From positions 26,432,337 to 26,496,336 of the forward strand of contig NC_060064.1 in NCBI RefSeq assembly GCF_020283565.1: DNA of 64,000 nt. The letters run 5' to 3'. The stretch comes from Trifolium pratense. Taxonomy: Eukaryota > Streptophyta > Magnoliopsida > Fabales > Fabaceae. Every line of letters begins with the position of its first letter. The stretch's first letter is position 1. Below, piece by piece: positions 54,371 to 64,000 of the stretch. A program made the translations under genes and the position numbers. Under the pieces are notes generated by a model. The model made no database searches. It was not told where the DNA came from and was given only the letters and a program-made list of their open reading frames with translations.

Positions 54371-54785
54371 GAGACTGCTGTATAAAAATGCATAATCAGT
54401 TTTTGCAGCCGCCAGGAAGAGAGAGAAAGTGGAATTTTAGGGTTTTTTGATCCAATATCAAGTCTAGGAGCAAGAGGGTTTATCTTGGGTTATTTCTAGT
54501 GTTTGGATCTCTTTTCTTTCACCTTGTAATCACTTATTGATTGAATCTCTTGGTCACGGGGAAGATATTCGGGAAAATGGTAGATTTAGGAAAACTCTAA
54601 ATCTTGTAACTCTGTGTGGTTGAACCTTTTCTAATTAAGTTTTCATTGATAGTGGAACGGAGAGCTTTCTCTCCCCCATACTAGGTTGTTATATCCGAAC
54701 TGTGTAAACAAATTATTCGTGTTATTTATCGCTTTTGGTAGTTTAGATTTTTTTGATTTATTGCTCATTCATTTTGATTTGGTTG

Positions 54786-55674
54786 TAGGGATGACAATTT
54801 GACTCATACCCAGAGGGTACCCGCAAAAATTACCCACAACGGGTAGGGTAAAAACCCGCATTTTGGGTACGGGCACGGATATGGGTAATTGCCCGCAAAA
54901 ATTAACGGGTATGGGTGCGGGTACGGGTACTAGAGCTGTAAAAAGGGCCTTAAGGGGCCGGCCCTTTAAGGGGCGGACCCACTTATTCCTGATTATTAAT
55001 TTTATTTAAATTTTAAACAATTTTTCTAGTGTCGTGAACTTATTCTCTTTTTCTTCAATCAGCACTGTCCACGATCGGCACCCTAAAAAAACTGTGTTTA
55101 AAATTTAAATAAAATTAATAATCAGGAATAAGTGGGTCCGCCCCTTAAAGGGCCGGCCCCTTAAGGCCCTTTTTACAGCTCTAACGGGTACCTTAGTACC
55201 CACCTCGCCCCATACCCACATAATATATATTTATTTTATTTATATTATTATATAATAATATATGTAAATCAATTTTAAACAATACAACTCTATTAAACTA
55301 TTACATATTTTTAATAAAAATATTTATTTATAACATAATACAAAAATAATGTGAATATTTAACATAAATATGAACTTTAACATAAGGTTAGTAATAATTT
55401 TGTTTATAATTTTCATGAGTCAATAATAAAATCTTTGAAATTTTTTTAATTCTATTAAAATTATATGATATTTTATAATTAATCAATTTATTTTTAGTAA
55501 AAGTACGGGTAACGGGTACGGGTATGGGTACCTAGGTACCCATATGGTATGGGGACGTGGGGAAAAGTTGTTACCCACGCTGGTATGGGGATGGGTACGG
55601 GTATTTTTTCAATCCGCGAGTATGGGGATGGGTACTATAGTACCCTACCCATACCCTACTCATTGTCATCCCTA
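54786..55674. mobile_element. hAT-type MITE in the solo LTR (889 bp with its own insert)
   Basis: Inverted ends TAGGGATGACAAT / ATTGTCATCCCTA. Perfect 8-bp target duplication TTTGGTTG (54778-54785 and 55675-55682). Subterminal runs of GGGTACGGGTA / TACCCGTACCC. No coding sequence. It holds a second hAT MITE at 54931-55183. Confidence 0.93.
54931..55183. mobile_element. hAT-type MITE nested in the previous one (253 bp)
   Basis: Inverted repeats of about 88 bases, identical as far as I can read, beginning TAGAGCTGTAAAAAGGGCC. Perfect 8-bp target duplication ACGGGTAC (54923-54930 and 55184-55191). The middle is about 75 unpaired bases. Near-identity of the arms points to a recent insertion. Confidence 0.95.
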
Positions 55675-55831
55675 TTTGGTTGCTTCAATTTATTTGTCCC
55701 ACACATCAAAGTATTATTAGTGTAGTTTTCGGTTCGAATTCACAACACACAAGAACAACCTTATTAATTTATATATGTATATATGTCAAGCAACGAAAAT
55801 GGAATGACATTATAGATAAATCATATTTACT

Positions 55832-56128
55832 TTATGGTCTGCAACCGCAAAAACCTCTAACGCAGTGTAGTCTTGAATTTAAATCACAATGAGGACACTT
55901 GTTTATGCACTCATAGTCATGAGTGCAGCTTATTCTTTCTCTTATTGGTCTTTCTGTAATATAAAATAACAATATAGAAATATAACTAAAATTGGTGAAA
56001 GATTGTGTATAAAATTAAAAAAAAAAATTAAAAAATATGAGAAAGAGCTTACGGCTATCAACGGCTACAACGAGCAATAAAGAAATAAAAAGGATCATAG
56101 TATAAACAAACTTGAGAGTTTCACCCAT
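55832..56128 (-). CDS. Nodule-specific cysteine-rich (NCR) peptide gene, 7 Cys (65 aa)
   Basis: Exons 56053-56128 and 55832-55953, intron 99 bases with GT...AG, phase 1 as in NCR gene 1. Exon 1 encodes a signal peptide MGETLKFVYTMILFISLLL then VVAVDS. Exon 2 encodes a basic mature peptide (RPIRERIS, then CTHDYECINKCPHC, and CVRGFCGCRP at the end). Cysteine spacing is C-X5-C-X3-C-X2-C-X7-C-X4-C-X1-C. The last C-X4-C-X-C is the usual 6-Cys NCR ending; one extra cysteine in the middle makes seven. It would be secreted and oxidised, and an odd cysteine could allow dimers. Frame and splice sites are intact. Leader and TATA region resemble those of NCR gene 1. Confidence 0.87.
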
Positions 56129-56170
56129 TTTTTAACCTTTGCATGTAAAATATATAAAGTGGTTTGATCA

Positions 56171-56180
56171 CTATATATAG
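56171..56180 (-). promoter_or_regulatory. TATA box of NCR gene 2
   Basis: CTATATATAG, 43 bases before the start codon, in TTTGATCACTATATATAG, the same context as in NCR gene 1 (ATCACTTTATATAG). Confidence 0.65.
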
Positions 56181-57308
56181 TAAAAATATGTTGCTATGTT
56201 TACGTTAATTAAATAGTTTAATTTAATGATGATGTCGTTGCATAAAATATTTATTTAAAATTAATAATTATTAAATATGTGTCCAGAGTACAATGATTAA
56301 TGATATTTGTCCCTCTAGCTCAAAGAATAGATCTCACGTAATAGTTTTGCTTGAAATTTGAGTTTACCTATTTTTTATTATAATTTTTTATTTCTTATGT
56401 ACCCTTTGATAATAGTAGAGAGAGGAAAATCAAAATATTTTAGTATAAAGAAACAGAGTACAAAAGCATGATATGATTGTTGGAAAATTCTTCAATTGGC
56501 AAAAATACAAATGATATTTGTTAGGCACACTCACAAAATCATAAAAATAATTAAAAGAAAAGAAGTAAAATAATGTTAATTGATGTGACTATTTTATTTT
56601 CTTTTAAACTTTTTGATTTGTGTTTGTGTGTCTAAATATATTTTATTTGGGTTTGTGCCTAAACAAGAATTGCTCATTCTTCAAAAAAAAAGAATTGCTC
56701 ATGATTGTTATGACTTCCCAATTATTTCGGTACTCCATAAGGTCTTCTATCATTTGTAGCACCTTAAAGAAGTTTATTAAATAAAAAGAAATGAAAATAG
56801 AAAAGATACTTGGTGTTTGGGCTGAAAATGAGTCGAGTTGAGTCGAATTCACATCAGCTCGATTCAACTTGTTAAAAATTGGTCCAACTCAAAACTCGGT
56901 TTGAGTTTATTACGAACTATTTTTTTAGCTAAAACTTGACTCATTCGAAGTTCACGAACTATTTGGTTCAGTTCCTTAGGTTCAATTCGTTAAGTGAATC
57001 ACGAGATTTTAAAGACAATTTTTTGGTCAAAAATTTAAAAATTGGATCTTTAAGCTTTAAAACTATTTTTTTAAAGAAAAAAACAAATATTAAAATAAAA
57101 TAAAAGTTACCCAAATGTATAACAGAAAAACGAGAACAAAATTCAAATTGACAAAAATATGCAGAAAAATATATAAAACCATAAATCAAGAAAAATAGAA
57201 GTCAGTTCAAGTGTGTATAATGAATAAACACGTATAAAATTGTTTTTTTTTGGGTAAAATTAAAGGACAGTTTAGAAATAAAATTAAGTACTAGGTATAG
57301 ACAATAGT
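56181..57308. other. AT-rich intergenic sequence
   Basis: Upstream region of NCR gene 2. 56280-56400 resembles 29270-29440 upstream of NCR gene 1 (TGATATTTGTCCCTCTAGCTCA), so the duplication reached at least 250 bases upstream. The rest is unassigned. Confidence 0.5.
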
Positions 57309-58030
57309 CAGGGCCGATTCCGAGATTTTGGGGGCCCAGAGCAAATAATAAAAATGAATACCTAATAAAAAATAAATTTACGCAAAATATAACTATTTTT
57401 AAAAGAACATCATTTATTTAAATTGTAAATAGTATTAAAAACATAAAAAATAATCATTTATTCGTGTAACTAACATAAAAAAAGTCATATTCTGCATCGT
57501 TGAAATTAAACCAATAAATAAAAATTAAAAGATAATTAATAAATAAAATTAATATTTACACAACAAATAAAATAAATAATAAAACAAAACAAATCAAATA
57601 AATAATAAAATAACTAGATGTTCAATGGATTCAATTCCCGACAACTTTTCTTTAGTTTCTTAATTTCTTTAATAAAAAGACTCTTAAAATAAAATATTTA
57701 AAAAAAAAATAAGCAACTCATTACCAAAAGGAAAAAACAATATAAGACTTGGCTGATGTTTTTTTCTCTATTATAATAGTTTTTGTTTCAAAAAAAAAAT
57801 AATAAAAAAACAAAAAAAATAACTGGGAGAGCGTTAAACTGGCACCTCTCCATGTAGGAGTCATAGACACCGTGCGCACTACCATTGCGACAGATTAGAT
57901 TAGTTGAAATTTTTATGTTACAAACTATACTTAATCAATTATATTGATGGGCCCAAAAAAAATTTGAGGCCCCAATATTTTGGAGGTCCTGGGCTGGAGG
58001 CCTGGTTGCCTTGGCCCAAAACCGGCCCTG
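57309..58030. mobile_element. Non-autonomous hAT element, copy 2 (722 bp)
   Basis: Starts CAGGGCCGATTCCGAG and ends CAAAACCGGCCCTG. Target duplication ACAATAGT / ACAATAGC (7 of 8). Same family as 8941-9760, with GGTCCTGGGCTGGAGGCCTGG near the right end. The centre is A-rich and non-coding. Confidence 0.88.
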
Positions 58031-58619
58031 ACAATAGCCATATATAGGCTTAAATGAATGTATGCAAAGTTCATTTATATGTGTATAGTTTAAAAAGATT
58101 TTGAAAGTTAATTAGTGTGTATAAATGTTTAATATGAAAGAGTGTTTTAAGTACTGCAATATGCACAAATCGTGAATAACATTATAACAAATATAAATTT
58201 TACAAAATTATCATTGGATCAAAAGTTTATATCATATTGATCATCCATAAAACAAAATTAGGAAAATTAAAAATCACTTGATATTGTTATTGGATCCGTC
58301 AAGATTAATGATTTATGAATTTTTATTGAATATCGTTATTCTTGATGAGTCTGAATAACATATCATATGACAGGGTGGGAGCCAGTCATGGGCTGCGGAC
58401 GCCATGGCCCGCCCTAAGTCTTAATTTTTTTTTATAGGTACGTATATGTCATATAAATTAACAAAAGTTGATTGTTGACTCATATATCTCTTTTAAAGAG
58501 AGGACCAAAGGTAATGTCACATAATTTTTCGTTGTTAATTACATCATAAAGTAATAAGTATTGGCTTAGTAATATACCAATATACTGATATATTAATTAG
58601 CTAATGATCTTGCATTTAT
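58031..58619. other. Intergenic sequence with one hAT-like end
   Basis: 58372-58425 (CAGGGTGGGAGCCAGTCATG, GCCATGGCCCGCCC) looks like a single hAT terminus without a partner. The rest is AT-rich and unassigned. Confidence 0.4.
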
Positions 58620-59013
58620 TTTTAATTTCTTTGTAATTGTAAACACAATGGTCCTCACGCCTCAACAAATTGAGATAGATATTTTACACCATTCAAATTA
58701 ACTTCAAGAATAACAGTCTCAATGGTCCTCAAGTATCGAACATTTGCAGAAAGTATTACATTATTCTAAGTGTTTCCATGAAGCTAGCTAATCTCATTAG
58801 TGTGTAGTTGTATGCAGGGGTGGTGCAGCCTTGTGGCTCTGCATCTAGTGGTCTCTATTCTGAATGAAAATAAAGACATAAATTTCGATATAAGCCCACA
58901 TGTTGAATATGACAGAAGTTCCAAATACAGCTATCCAACATGATGTGGCACAATTGCCGGATAATTGAGTTCCTTAATCAAGTGATAATATAGGTTTCGA
59001 TACCTGATTAGTG
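58620..59013 (+). repeat. MIR2111 unit 5, upstream block
   Basis: AATGGTCCTCAC, AATGGTCCTCAAGTAT, GTGTTTCCA.GAAGC, GGTGCAGCCTTGTGGCTCTG and AATTTCGATATAAGCCC match the upstream blocks of the other units, more diverged than between units 1, 2 and 4. Confidence 0.7.
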
Positions 59014-59227
59014 TGTATTAGAAGTCCAACATCGGTTGCGAGATGACCTAAATATATGTTTATAAAGAAGATGCAATCTCCACCTTACAAGCCGGTTTTG
59101 TAAGGTTAAGTTAGGCTCAACTGATCAATTCTAAGATGGTAGCAGAGCCTCCTCCATGATTCGTTGGGCCGCGCCTGCTATCGAGTTTTTGATCGGATCA
59201 TCCACCAGTGCTGGGCGCGAGGGGGCG
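59014..59227 (+). mobile_element. TRIM-type miniature LTR element, 3' LTR decayed
   Basis: LTR-like 59014-59134 (TGTATTAGAAGTCCAACATC; TTACAAGCCGGTTTTGTAAG; GGCTCAACTGATC), primer-site-like TGGTAGCAGAGCC at 59137-59149, and a purine stretch GGGCGCGAGGGGGCG at 59213-59227 before TGTTAAGAA. The same LTR type lies, reversed, in units 1 and 3. Confidence 0.55.
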
Positions 59228-59720
59228 TGTTAAGAAATCTTAAATTGAAAGATTAGTAAATAACTTCGGGCCAGAGGATACCTTGGACTAAAGAATAGGC
59301 ACATAATTTATTTTTGAGGCAATATGAAGATATTAATAAGATCTATGTGCATTGTTAAAATTTTGGAAATTTACTACAATCAACATACATATATCCAAGG
59401 CTGAAGTAGCATGCATGCATATATGTGAGGTGAAGATATGCGATGGGAGATGTGAAAGTAATACTGTGTGCCAAAGCATAAAAGTTAGATAAAACACAGA
59501 GAATATGGCAAACTTTTTGGGACAAATATTCTAAAGCACTGCAAGGATTGAAATGTATAATAAAGCAGATTCTTTGTTACATATTGCTCTGATTCAAGTG
59601 CAATGGAAATCATATGTCAAGAATAAGTGATGTACATTATTTTCATCATAACAGTCAAGATAAGAATCATTAAAAGAATGATTTGCTAAACCGTCTTAGT
59701 CGAATATATTTGTGGAACAT
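59228..59720 (+). repeat. MIR2111 unit 5, middle block
   Basis: CCAAGGCTGAAGTAGCATGC, GATGTGAAAGTAATACTGTG, AAAGCAGATTCTTTGTTAC and TCGAATATATTTGTGGAACA match the block before the TATA box in units 1 and 4, with some extra sequence. Confidence 0.7.
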
Positions 59721-59727
59721 TATAAAG
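59721..59727 (+). promoter_or_regulatory. TATA box of MIR2111 unit 5
   Basis: TATAAAG in GTGGAACATTATAAAGTAATATGATC, aligned with CTATAAATTCCTATAATCG of units 1 and 4. About 70 nt before the hairpin stem. Confidence 0.55.
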
Positions 59728-59764
59728 TAATATGATCATTTGCTTAATACTACATCGATTTGGA

Positions 59765-59876
59765 GTCGGTGTACATTGTTTGAGGATAGGGTAATCTGCA
59801 TCATGAGGTTTAGACCATACATATATGCATTGTGTCTAGTCCTTGGGATGCAGGTTACCTTTTCGTTATTACCAAT
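59765..59876 (+). ncRNA. MIR2111: MIR2111-like hairpin 1 of unit 5, one mismatch
   Basis: 59792-59812 equals miR2111-5p except for position 12 (A for C). The star arm 59839-59859 reads GTCCTTGGGATGCAGGTTACC and still has the G that would pair with the original C, so the change opens a mismatch next to the cleavage position. The stem otherwise pairs well (TTGTTTGAGGATAGG with CCTTTTCGTTATTACCAA). It could be processed as a miR2111 variant with changed target pairing. Confidence 0.83.
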
Positions 59877-59897
59877 ACAAGAAACTTGTTGAATGAG

Positions 59898-59945
59898 AGT
59901 AAATGAGAGCAAAATAATCTGCATCCTCAGGTTTAAAATAAGAGT
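59898..59945 (+). ncRNA. MIR2111: MIR2111-like half hairpin of unit 5, 3' arm lost
   Basis: 59915-59935 equals miR2111-5p except for position 14 (C for G). No complementary arm follows: the next bases are a short repeat (GAGTAAATGAGAGTGAACG) and then a Stowaway MITE at 59979. It is probably not processed and is a relic of the second hairpin. Confidence 0.7.
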
Positions 59946-59978
59946 AAATGAGAGTGAACGAGAGTAAAATTAATAATA

Positions 59979-60103
59979 CTTCATCCGTCCCAAAATATAA
60001 GCAAATATGAGCCAAAAAAACTTGATGTAATTTGTTAAAGATTTGGACCAAATACATTCACCTTTGTTGACTAATTTTTGCTTATATTTTGTGACGGAGG
60101 GAA
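59979..60103. mobile_element. Stowaway MITE (125 bp)
   Basis: Ends CTTCATCCGTCCCAAAATAT and TTCCCTCCGTCACAAAATAT as inverted repeats continuing into AAGCAAA. TA target duplication (59977-59978 and 60104-60105). Confidence 0.92.
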
Positions 60104-60105
60104 TA

Positions 60106-62102
60106 TTTTTTAAAATTTTTTACTATAAACGATAGTAAAATCTATATTTTAACCCAATCAATATTAGATATCCCTTAAATGTTCCAAAGAAAAATGCATG
60201 ACTGTTCTTTTTCACTTCTGATTTTATCATGAATCCGAATCGGGGTGAATTAAAGGCCATGCATGATCATAAACAAATCATATGAACCATATTCCTTTTC
60301 ACGTTTTCGCTTTCGGTTTCAAGCTTACGCAAGAGTAGATGCTATAAGTATAAAGCCAAGGGAAGGGGCTACGTTAAGATATCAATTTACGTGCTACAAA
60401 TAGCAAAATTGTTTGGCTTCCTTGCAAGTGGCAACAATTCATGACTGCATATAAGGTATATTAAGCGGGGATCAATATCATTTGTAGATCGTGCTGTGCA
60501 TGTGCTGTACTTAAGGACCATGCATACGAATGTTATTCTTGAAAATGATTTAGAAGGAATAGTATTCCATTTTGTTAAGGATATGATAAGCAAGTAATGA
60601 TAACTACATCAAGCATATAAAACAAAGTCGGTATACTAAGGACCATTTTCTACCAATTATGTACGGGTTTTCATAACAAAAAGCATATTCCCTAATTGCT
60701 ACACTTTCATGAATGAATCATGGGTGTGTTGCATTCATCATAGCCTAAAATTAACAACATTAAACAAAAAATAGAGGTAAGCAACTATATTGGTCTAATG
60801 GTGACGGATTTAGTTAGTATGTTAGAGGTCTTAGATTCGATCATTAACTCTATTGTAGACAAAAAAAAAGGATTAAAACAATTTATATAATAGGAGGTAA
60901 ATCTGGGATGCCATCAGGTTACTTTCTTTTATACCATTTTCGTTTTTTATATTTATATATTATATATTTACCATTCAGAAAAAAAAAATATTTACATTCC
61001 ATTAATTTTCATGTACCTATAAAACAATTTTTTTTTTTTTTTTTGTTTTCCTATAAACCAAAACTTTAAAGCAAGGCCTTGTAACAAATCATTTTTGGAA
61101 TGAAATATTTTAGTTTGGACTAAAATTGCAACAACTATAATACTAAGGTGACGGAAAAGTAGGAGGTCAATTAATGTTATTTAATAAAAATTTAAAATTA
61201 TTTGATATGTTATTGAGACAAATCAAGATTAACATATTTAATAAAAAATGCAAAATTTTTAATCTTAATCGGTCTCAATAACATATCAACCGATTTTAGA
61301 TTTTTGTAAAATTTAAATTTAACATAAATGATCCATACGATATAAACTTTCAATCCAACGTTGAATTTTGTAAAATTTATATTCATAAATTGTTTAAATA
61401 ATATTTATGAACATTCATTTATTTTAATTAGAAATTAAAAAAGAATTTATTGTCATGAAATTTCCAAGGACAAAAAGTAGTTACCATATGTCACAAAATA
61501 AAATTATAATAAATAGGTGTTGACCTTGACCTTGATTTTTAGTCTTAATAATTTTATCGGACTAACTTGGAAGAATTTGTTGTCAATGAAGTTGCCTATA
61601 GGACAAACAATAGTTACCAATATGTAACAAAAGTAAAAAAGTATAATACGGTGTTGACCTTGACCCTTGACCTTGATTTTTAGTGTTAATAATTTTATGC
61701 GAGCAATATCTTGGAAATGCCTAAGATATTTAATTTTCTTGTGTCATTGGAATGCATTGTTAAATTATGGTTGGTTTTTACGTGTGGTTTGGTGGTGGAC
61801 TAATTCAAGACACTATCCAATCCAATACTGTATATTCTAATTGTTGCATGTGTGACGTATGGGGGGAATTTCTTCTGGCTCACGTAACCGTGGTACTTTA
61901 GTTTTTATTTGGACTTTAATTTCCAGACGATTTCCAGACACAGCTCCGAAGTTAATTAATTAATTTTTCTTTAGGTAAAAGGTCTCGGACGATGTGTTGT
62001 TTAATAAGGTAAAAATTATTTGTTGATGATGGTTGAAGATTATAATAATTTTAGTTATGTTTATGTGGTGCTTTCATCCCTTAACTTTAGTAGGGGAATA
62101 AT
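60106..62102. other. AT-rich intergenic sequence with a tandem duplication
   Basis: No gene recognised over 2 kb. 61441-61570 is repeated, diverged, at 61571-61700 (GAATTTRTTGTCA, GTGTTGACCTTGAC, TTTTTAGTSTTAATAATTTT). 61200-61330 holds an inverted repeat with arms TGATATGTTATTGAGAC / GTCTCAATAACATATCA. 60900-61100 contains poly(A/T) runs. Confidence 0.55.
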
Positions 62103-62272
62103 GTTAACAACACACTTTTTAAACACTTTAACACACTCTTTTTTATTGGTTAAAATTCACATGAGTCCCATAAACAAATGTGGACCTATATAACTTTTAT
62201 GGGACCCATATAAATTTTAACCAATAGAAGAGAGTGTGTTTGTTAAAGAGTGTGTTGCTAGCACTCCTCTTA
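62103..62272. mobile_element. MITE with long inverted repeats (about 170 bp)
   Basis: Arms GTTAACAACACACTTTTTAA ... ATTGGTTAAAATT and AATTTTAACCAAT ... TTAAAGAGTGTGTTGCTAGC are inverted over about 55 bases with some mismatches. Superfamily not clear; no sure target duplication. Confidence 0.65.
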
Positions 62273-62540
62273 TTATGGATTCATTATGGCTAAAAAATTT
62301 GGCAATTCGAAACAAAAAAAATTGTTTTCAAAACTAAGTGTAAGCCATTGTTAGTGCTCTTGAAGAAATACTATATGTTTGTGTAAAAGTTGATAATTCG
62401 ACTTCTTAATAGATTTGTTAGTTCTACCGCTTGTAAATGTTTTAAAAATCCTAAAATCTTTATGGTCTTATATTGGATCACCATCATATAGTTCATATAC
62501 TTTTAAGAAGAAAAAAAAATAGAAAAGAGAATAATGTGAT

Positions 62541-63230
62541 AAATGTGATAAAATTATAACCGTTTTACTCTGTCTCCTTTGTTTGGGTTGAGTTTGTCCG
62601 GGACAATTGCAAAGGTGTGGGGGAGTTGGGTACCGCCAAAGGTTATAGTTTTGTCTTGGCAAGCTCTTTTGGGGAGGATTCCAACACGTGTAAATCTCGC
62701 TCGTCGAGGTGTTTTTTTCGGCGGTGAGCCTATTTCTTGTATTTTTTGTGATTCTGCCAAGGAATCAGAGAACCATCTTTTTTCTTCTTGTTCGTTGTCA
62801 TGGGCTGTGTGGTCGAAGGTCTTTAGGTGTTTTGGTGTGGCCATGGTGTTACCTCACTCTATGCTCTCTATTTTTTAGACTTTTCGGGGTGTGTGTTGGA
62901 ATAGGAAGCATGGAAGAAAAAGAGTTCTTATGGTTTGAAATGCAGTTATTTGGGTGCTGTGGTGTTCTAGGAATGAAAGAATTTTTTTTGGGTAAAATTG
63001 TAGAAATACAAAAGTTGGTGGATAGAATTAAGCTTGTTTTTTTGAAATGACTTTTGACAAACAAGATTGGTACACCATGTTTGTTTTACGAATGGTGTCT
63101 AGATCCTCTAAATTGTATAGCTAGGTAGTTTTGGTTATATGTTTCCGGATTGGGATGAGTACTATTTGTACTATTTCTACAAAGGGTGGATTGAGTATTA
63201 CTTGTACTTTTTCATTTCTCTATTAATATA
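62541..63230 (+). mobile_element. 5'-truncated LINE (L1) remnant
   Basis: Begins inside ORF2 with a zinc-binding region (62579-62878) and runs through broken frames to an L1-type 3' end (GAGTATTACTTGTAC, CTATTAATATA). No poly(A) remains; a MITE sits at that point. Confidence 0.75.
62579..62878 (+). pseudogene. LINE ORF2 fragment with the zinc-binding domain (zf-RVT)
   Basis: About 99 open codons (no real start codon): SLSGTIAKVWGSWVPPKVIV, SWQALLGRIPTRVNLARRGV, ISCIFCDSAKESENHLFSSC and WAVWSKVFRCFG. This is the zinc-binding domain C-terminal to L1 reverse transcriptase, with the CxxC...HxxxxC pattern (CIFC, HLFSSC). Reverse transcriptase is absent, and after 62878 the frame is broken. An inactive relic. 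Confidence 0.85.
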
Positions 63231-63232
63231 TA

Positions 63233-63336
63233 CTCACTCCGTAACACTTTATAAACAAAAATACACTTTCTAGATTTATTTTATATACAATGAATCTAAA
63301 AAGTGATGTTTTACTTTTAAAGTGTTACGGAAGAAG
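63233..63336. mobile_element. Stowaway-like MITE at the end of the LINE (104 bp)
   Basis: Inverted ends CTCACTCCGTAACACTTTA and CTTCTTCCGTAACACTTTA. TA target duplication (63231-63232 and 63337-63338). Confidence 0.85.
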
Positions 63337-63338
63337 TA

Positions 63339-64000
63339 TAATATTTTGCCGTTAAAAAAATTATTGGTGTGATAGAAAGAGAGAAATATTGATAATAATT
63401 AAAAGAAAGTGTGTTGAATGAGTGTAAAAGAATATATTGATTGTTCAAATGTTATTGTTGATATATAACTTAGTTATATTGGAAAATAGAAAAAGTAATA
63501 TTTTTTTTAAGTTTACAATGACCAGAGAATCAAACTCAGGATCTTATTCATATTATACTAAATCTAGTGGCTTGATAAATAAAAAAACATTTGTTATATG
63601 TCAAGTGCAATTTTATTCTTCTATATAATATTATATTATTTATTTAATTTTCTTAGTTTCAATTTATTTTATTTCAATTGTATTCTCAAATAAACATTGC
63701 CGCTCAACCACACGCAATCTCCACGAAAAAATAACAAAATTGTCGTTCTTTCAATGTGCGAGTAATTTAATTTCATTTCATCTCAAGAATATCAACCGAA
63801 CAGCGTAAGTCAAAGTCACAAGTCAAAACTTAACAATAACACGTTACTTTTTCAAACCAAATTTTAAATACACTGAAATATCACACAAATTTCACTCTTT
63901 CTTTCTTTCCCTCTTTCTCACCACTTTCCAAATCGAAACTCCACCTTATATAATCATAAGTAACCAATCTCAAATGCTTCACAACAAACCCAACGACAAC
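63339..64000. other. AT-rich sequence to the window end
   Basis: No supported gene or named repeat. The last 120 bases become CT-rich (CTTTCTTTCCCTCTTTCTCACC), which could be the 5' leader of a gene beyond the window, but nothing more can be said. Confidence 0.35.

Larger units (their letters stand above)
54198..55747 (+). mobile_element. Solo LTR (copia type) with GC-rich array and two nested hAT MITEs
   Basis: Starts TGTTGGTATTTTGCC and ends CGAATTCACAACA. Target duplication CACAA is perfect (54193-54197 and 55748-55752). Without the MITE (889 bp plus an 8-bp duplication) it is about 653 bp, like its relative at 26250-26917. TATA box GTATAAAAA at 54380-54388. Confidence 0.85.

Noticed and set aside
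59137..59240. A Cassandra-type element with 5S rRNA-like sequence
   Set aside because: GTGCTGGGCGCGAGGG looked promising, but the 5S internal promoter boxes are not there; a TRIM layout fits better.
63437..63628. Frames of 60-70 codons near the right end
   Set aside because: AT-rich, no codon bias, no domain, no splice context.

Overview
This is a repeat-rich piece of a plant nuclear genome. Two findings point to a legume of the inverted-repeat-lacking clade (Medicago, Trifolium, Pisum and relatives). Two small genes, at 28.8-29.1 kb and 55.8-56.1 kb, have the build of nodule-specific cysteine-rich (NCR) peptides: a signal-peptide exon, a short intron, and a Cys-rich second exon. Scattered between the transposons are hairpins carrying the 21-nt miR2111-5p sequence. 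Four copies are exact (13386, 13565, 51804, 51932) and four are variant (13264, 52112, 59792, 59915). In legumes miR2111 is the shoot-to-root mobile signal that lowers the nodulation suppressor TML, so a multi-copy MIR2111 locus with NCR genes in the same window is the biological core here. No ordinary full-length housekeeping gene was found.

The MIR2111 units are copies of one ancestral segment of about 2-3 kb. It holds an upstream block, a TATA box near 90-120 nt before the first hairpin, two or three hairpins, and a shared 3' flank. Unit 1 spans about 10.1-14.2 kb, unit 2 starts at 14.2 kb, unit 3 lies near 42.8-43.6 kb, unit 4 spans 50.7-53.4 kb and unit 5 spans 58.6-60.0 kb. Units 2 and 3 have lost their hairpins to a LINE fragment; unit 3 also carries a plastid rpoC2 insertion.

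Layout. 0-8.6 kb: a Tat-lineage Ty3/gypsy element on the minus strand with one uninterrupted gag-pol and an antisense coiled-coil ORF, inserted into a Stowaway MITE. 8.9-9.8 kb: a non-autonomous hAT. 10.1-17.2 kb: MIR2111 units 1 and 2 with Sirevirus-like solo LTRs, one nested in another. 17.8-25.4 kb: a CACTA element without transposase that carries fragments of two host genes (PELOTA exons and a DUF7870/FkbM-type methyltransferase) and has a young Ty1/copia element inside it. 25.4-28.5 kb: a copia 3' end and a small non-autonomous LTR element. 28.8-29.7 kb: an NCR gene and a broken second NCR start. 29.7-41 kb: the 3' end of a Sirevirus split by a 7.6-kb copia element. 41-44.5 kb: LTR debris, unit 3, plastid DNA and LINE. 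44.6-50.4 kb: a decayed hAT with a perfect 8-bp target duplication, filled with two LTR elements and a LINE tail. 50.7-60 kb: MIR2111 units 4 and 5, a solo LTR holding two nested hAT MITEs, NCR gene 2 and another hAT. 60-64 kb: AT-rich sequence with MITEs and a LINE remnant.

Most coding sequence belongs to transposons and most of it is broken. The only long intact polyprotein is that of the Tat element. Target duplications, nesting and shared insertions give a relative order of events, which is set out in the findings.
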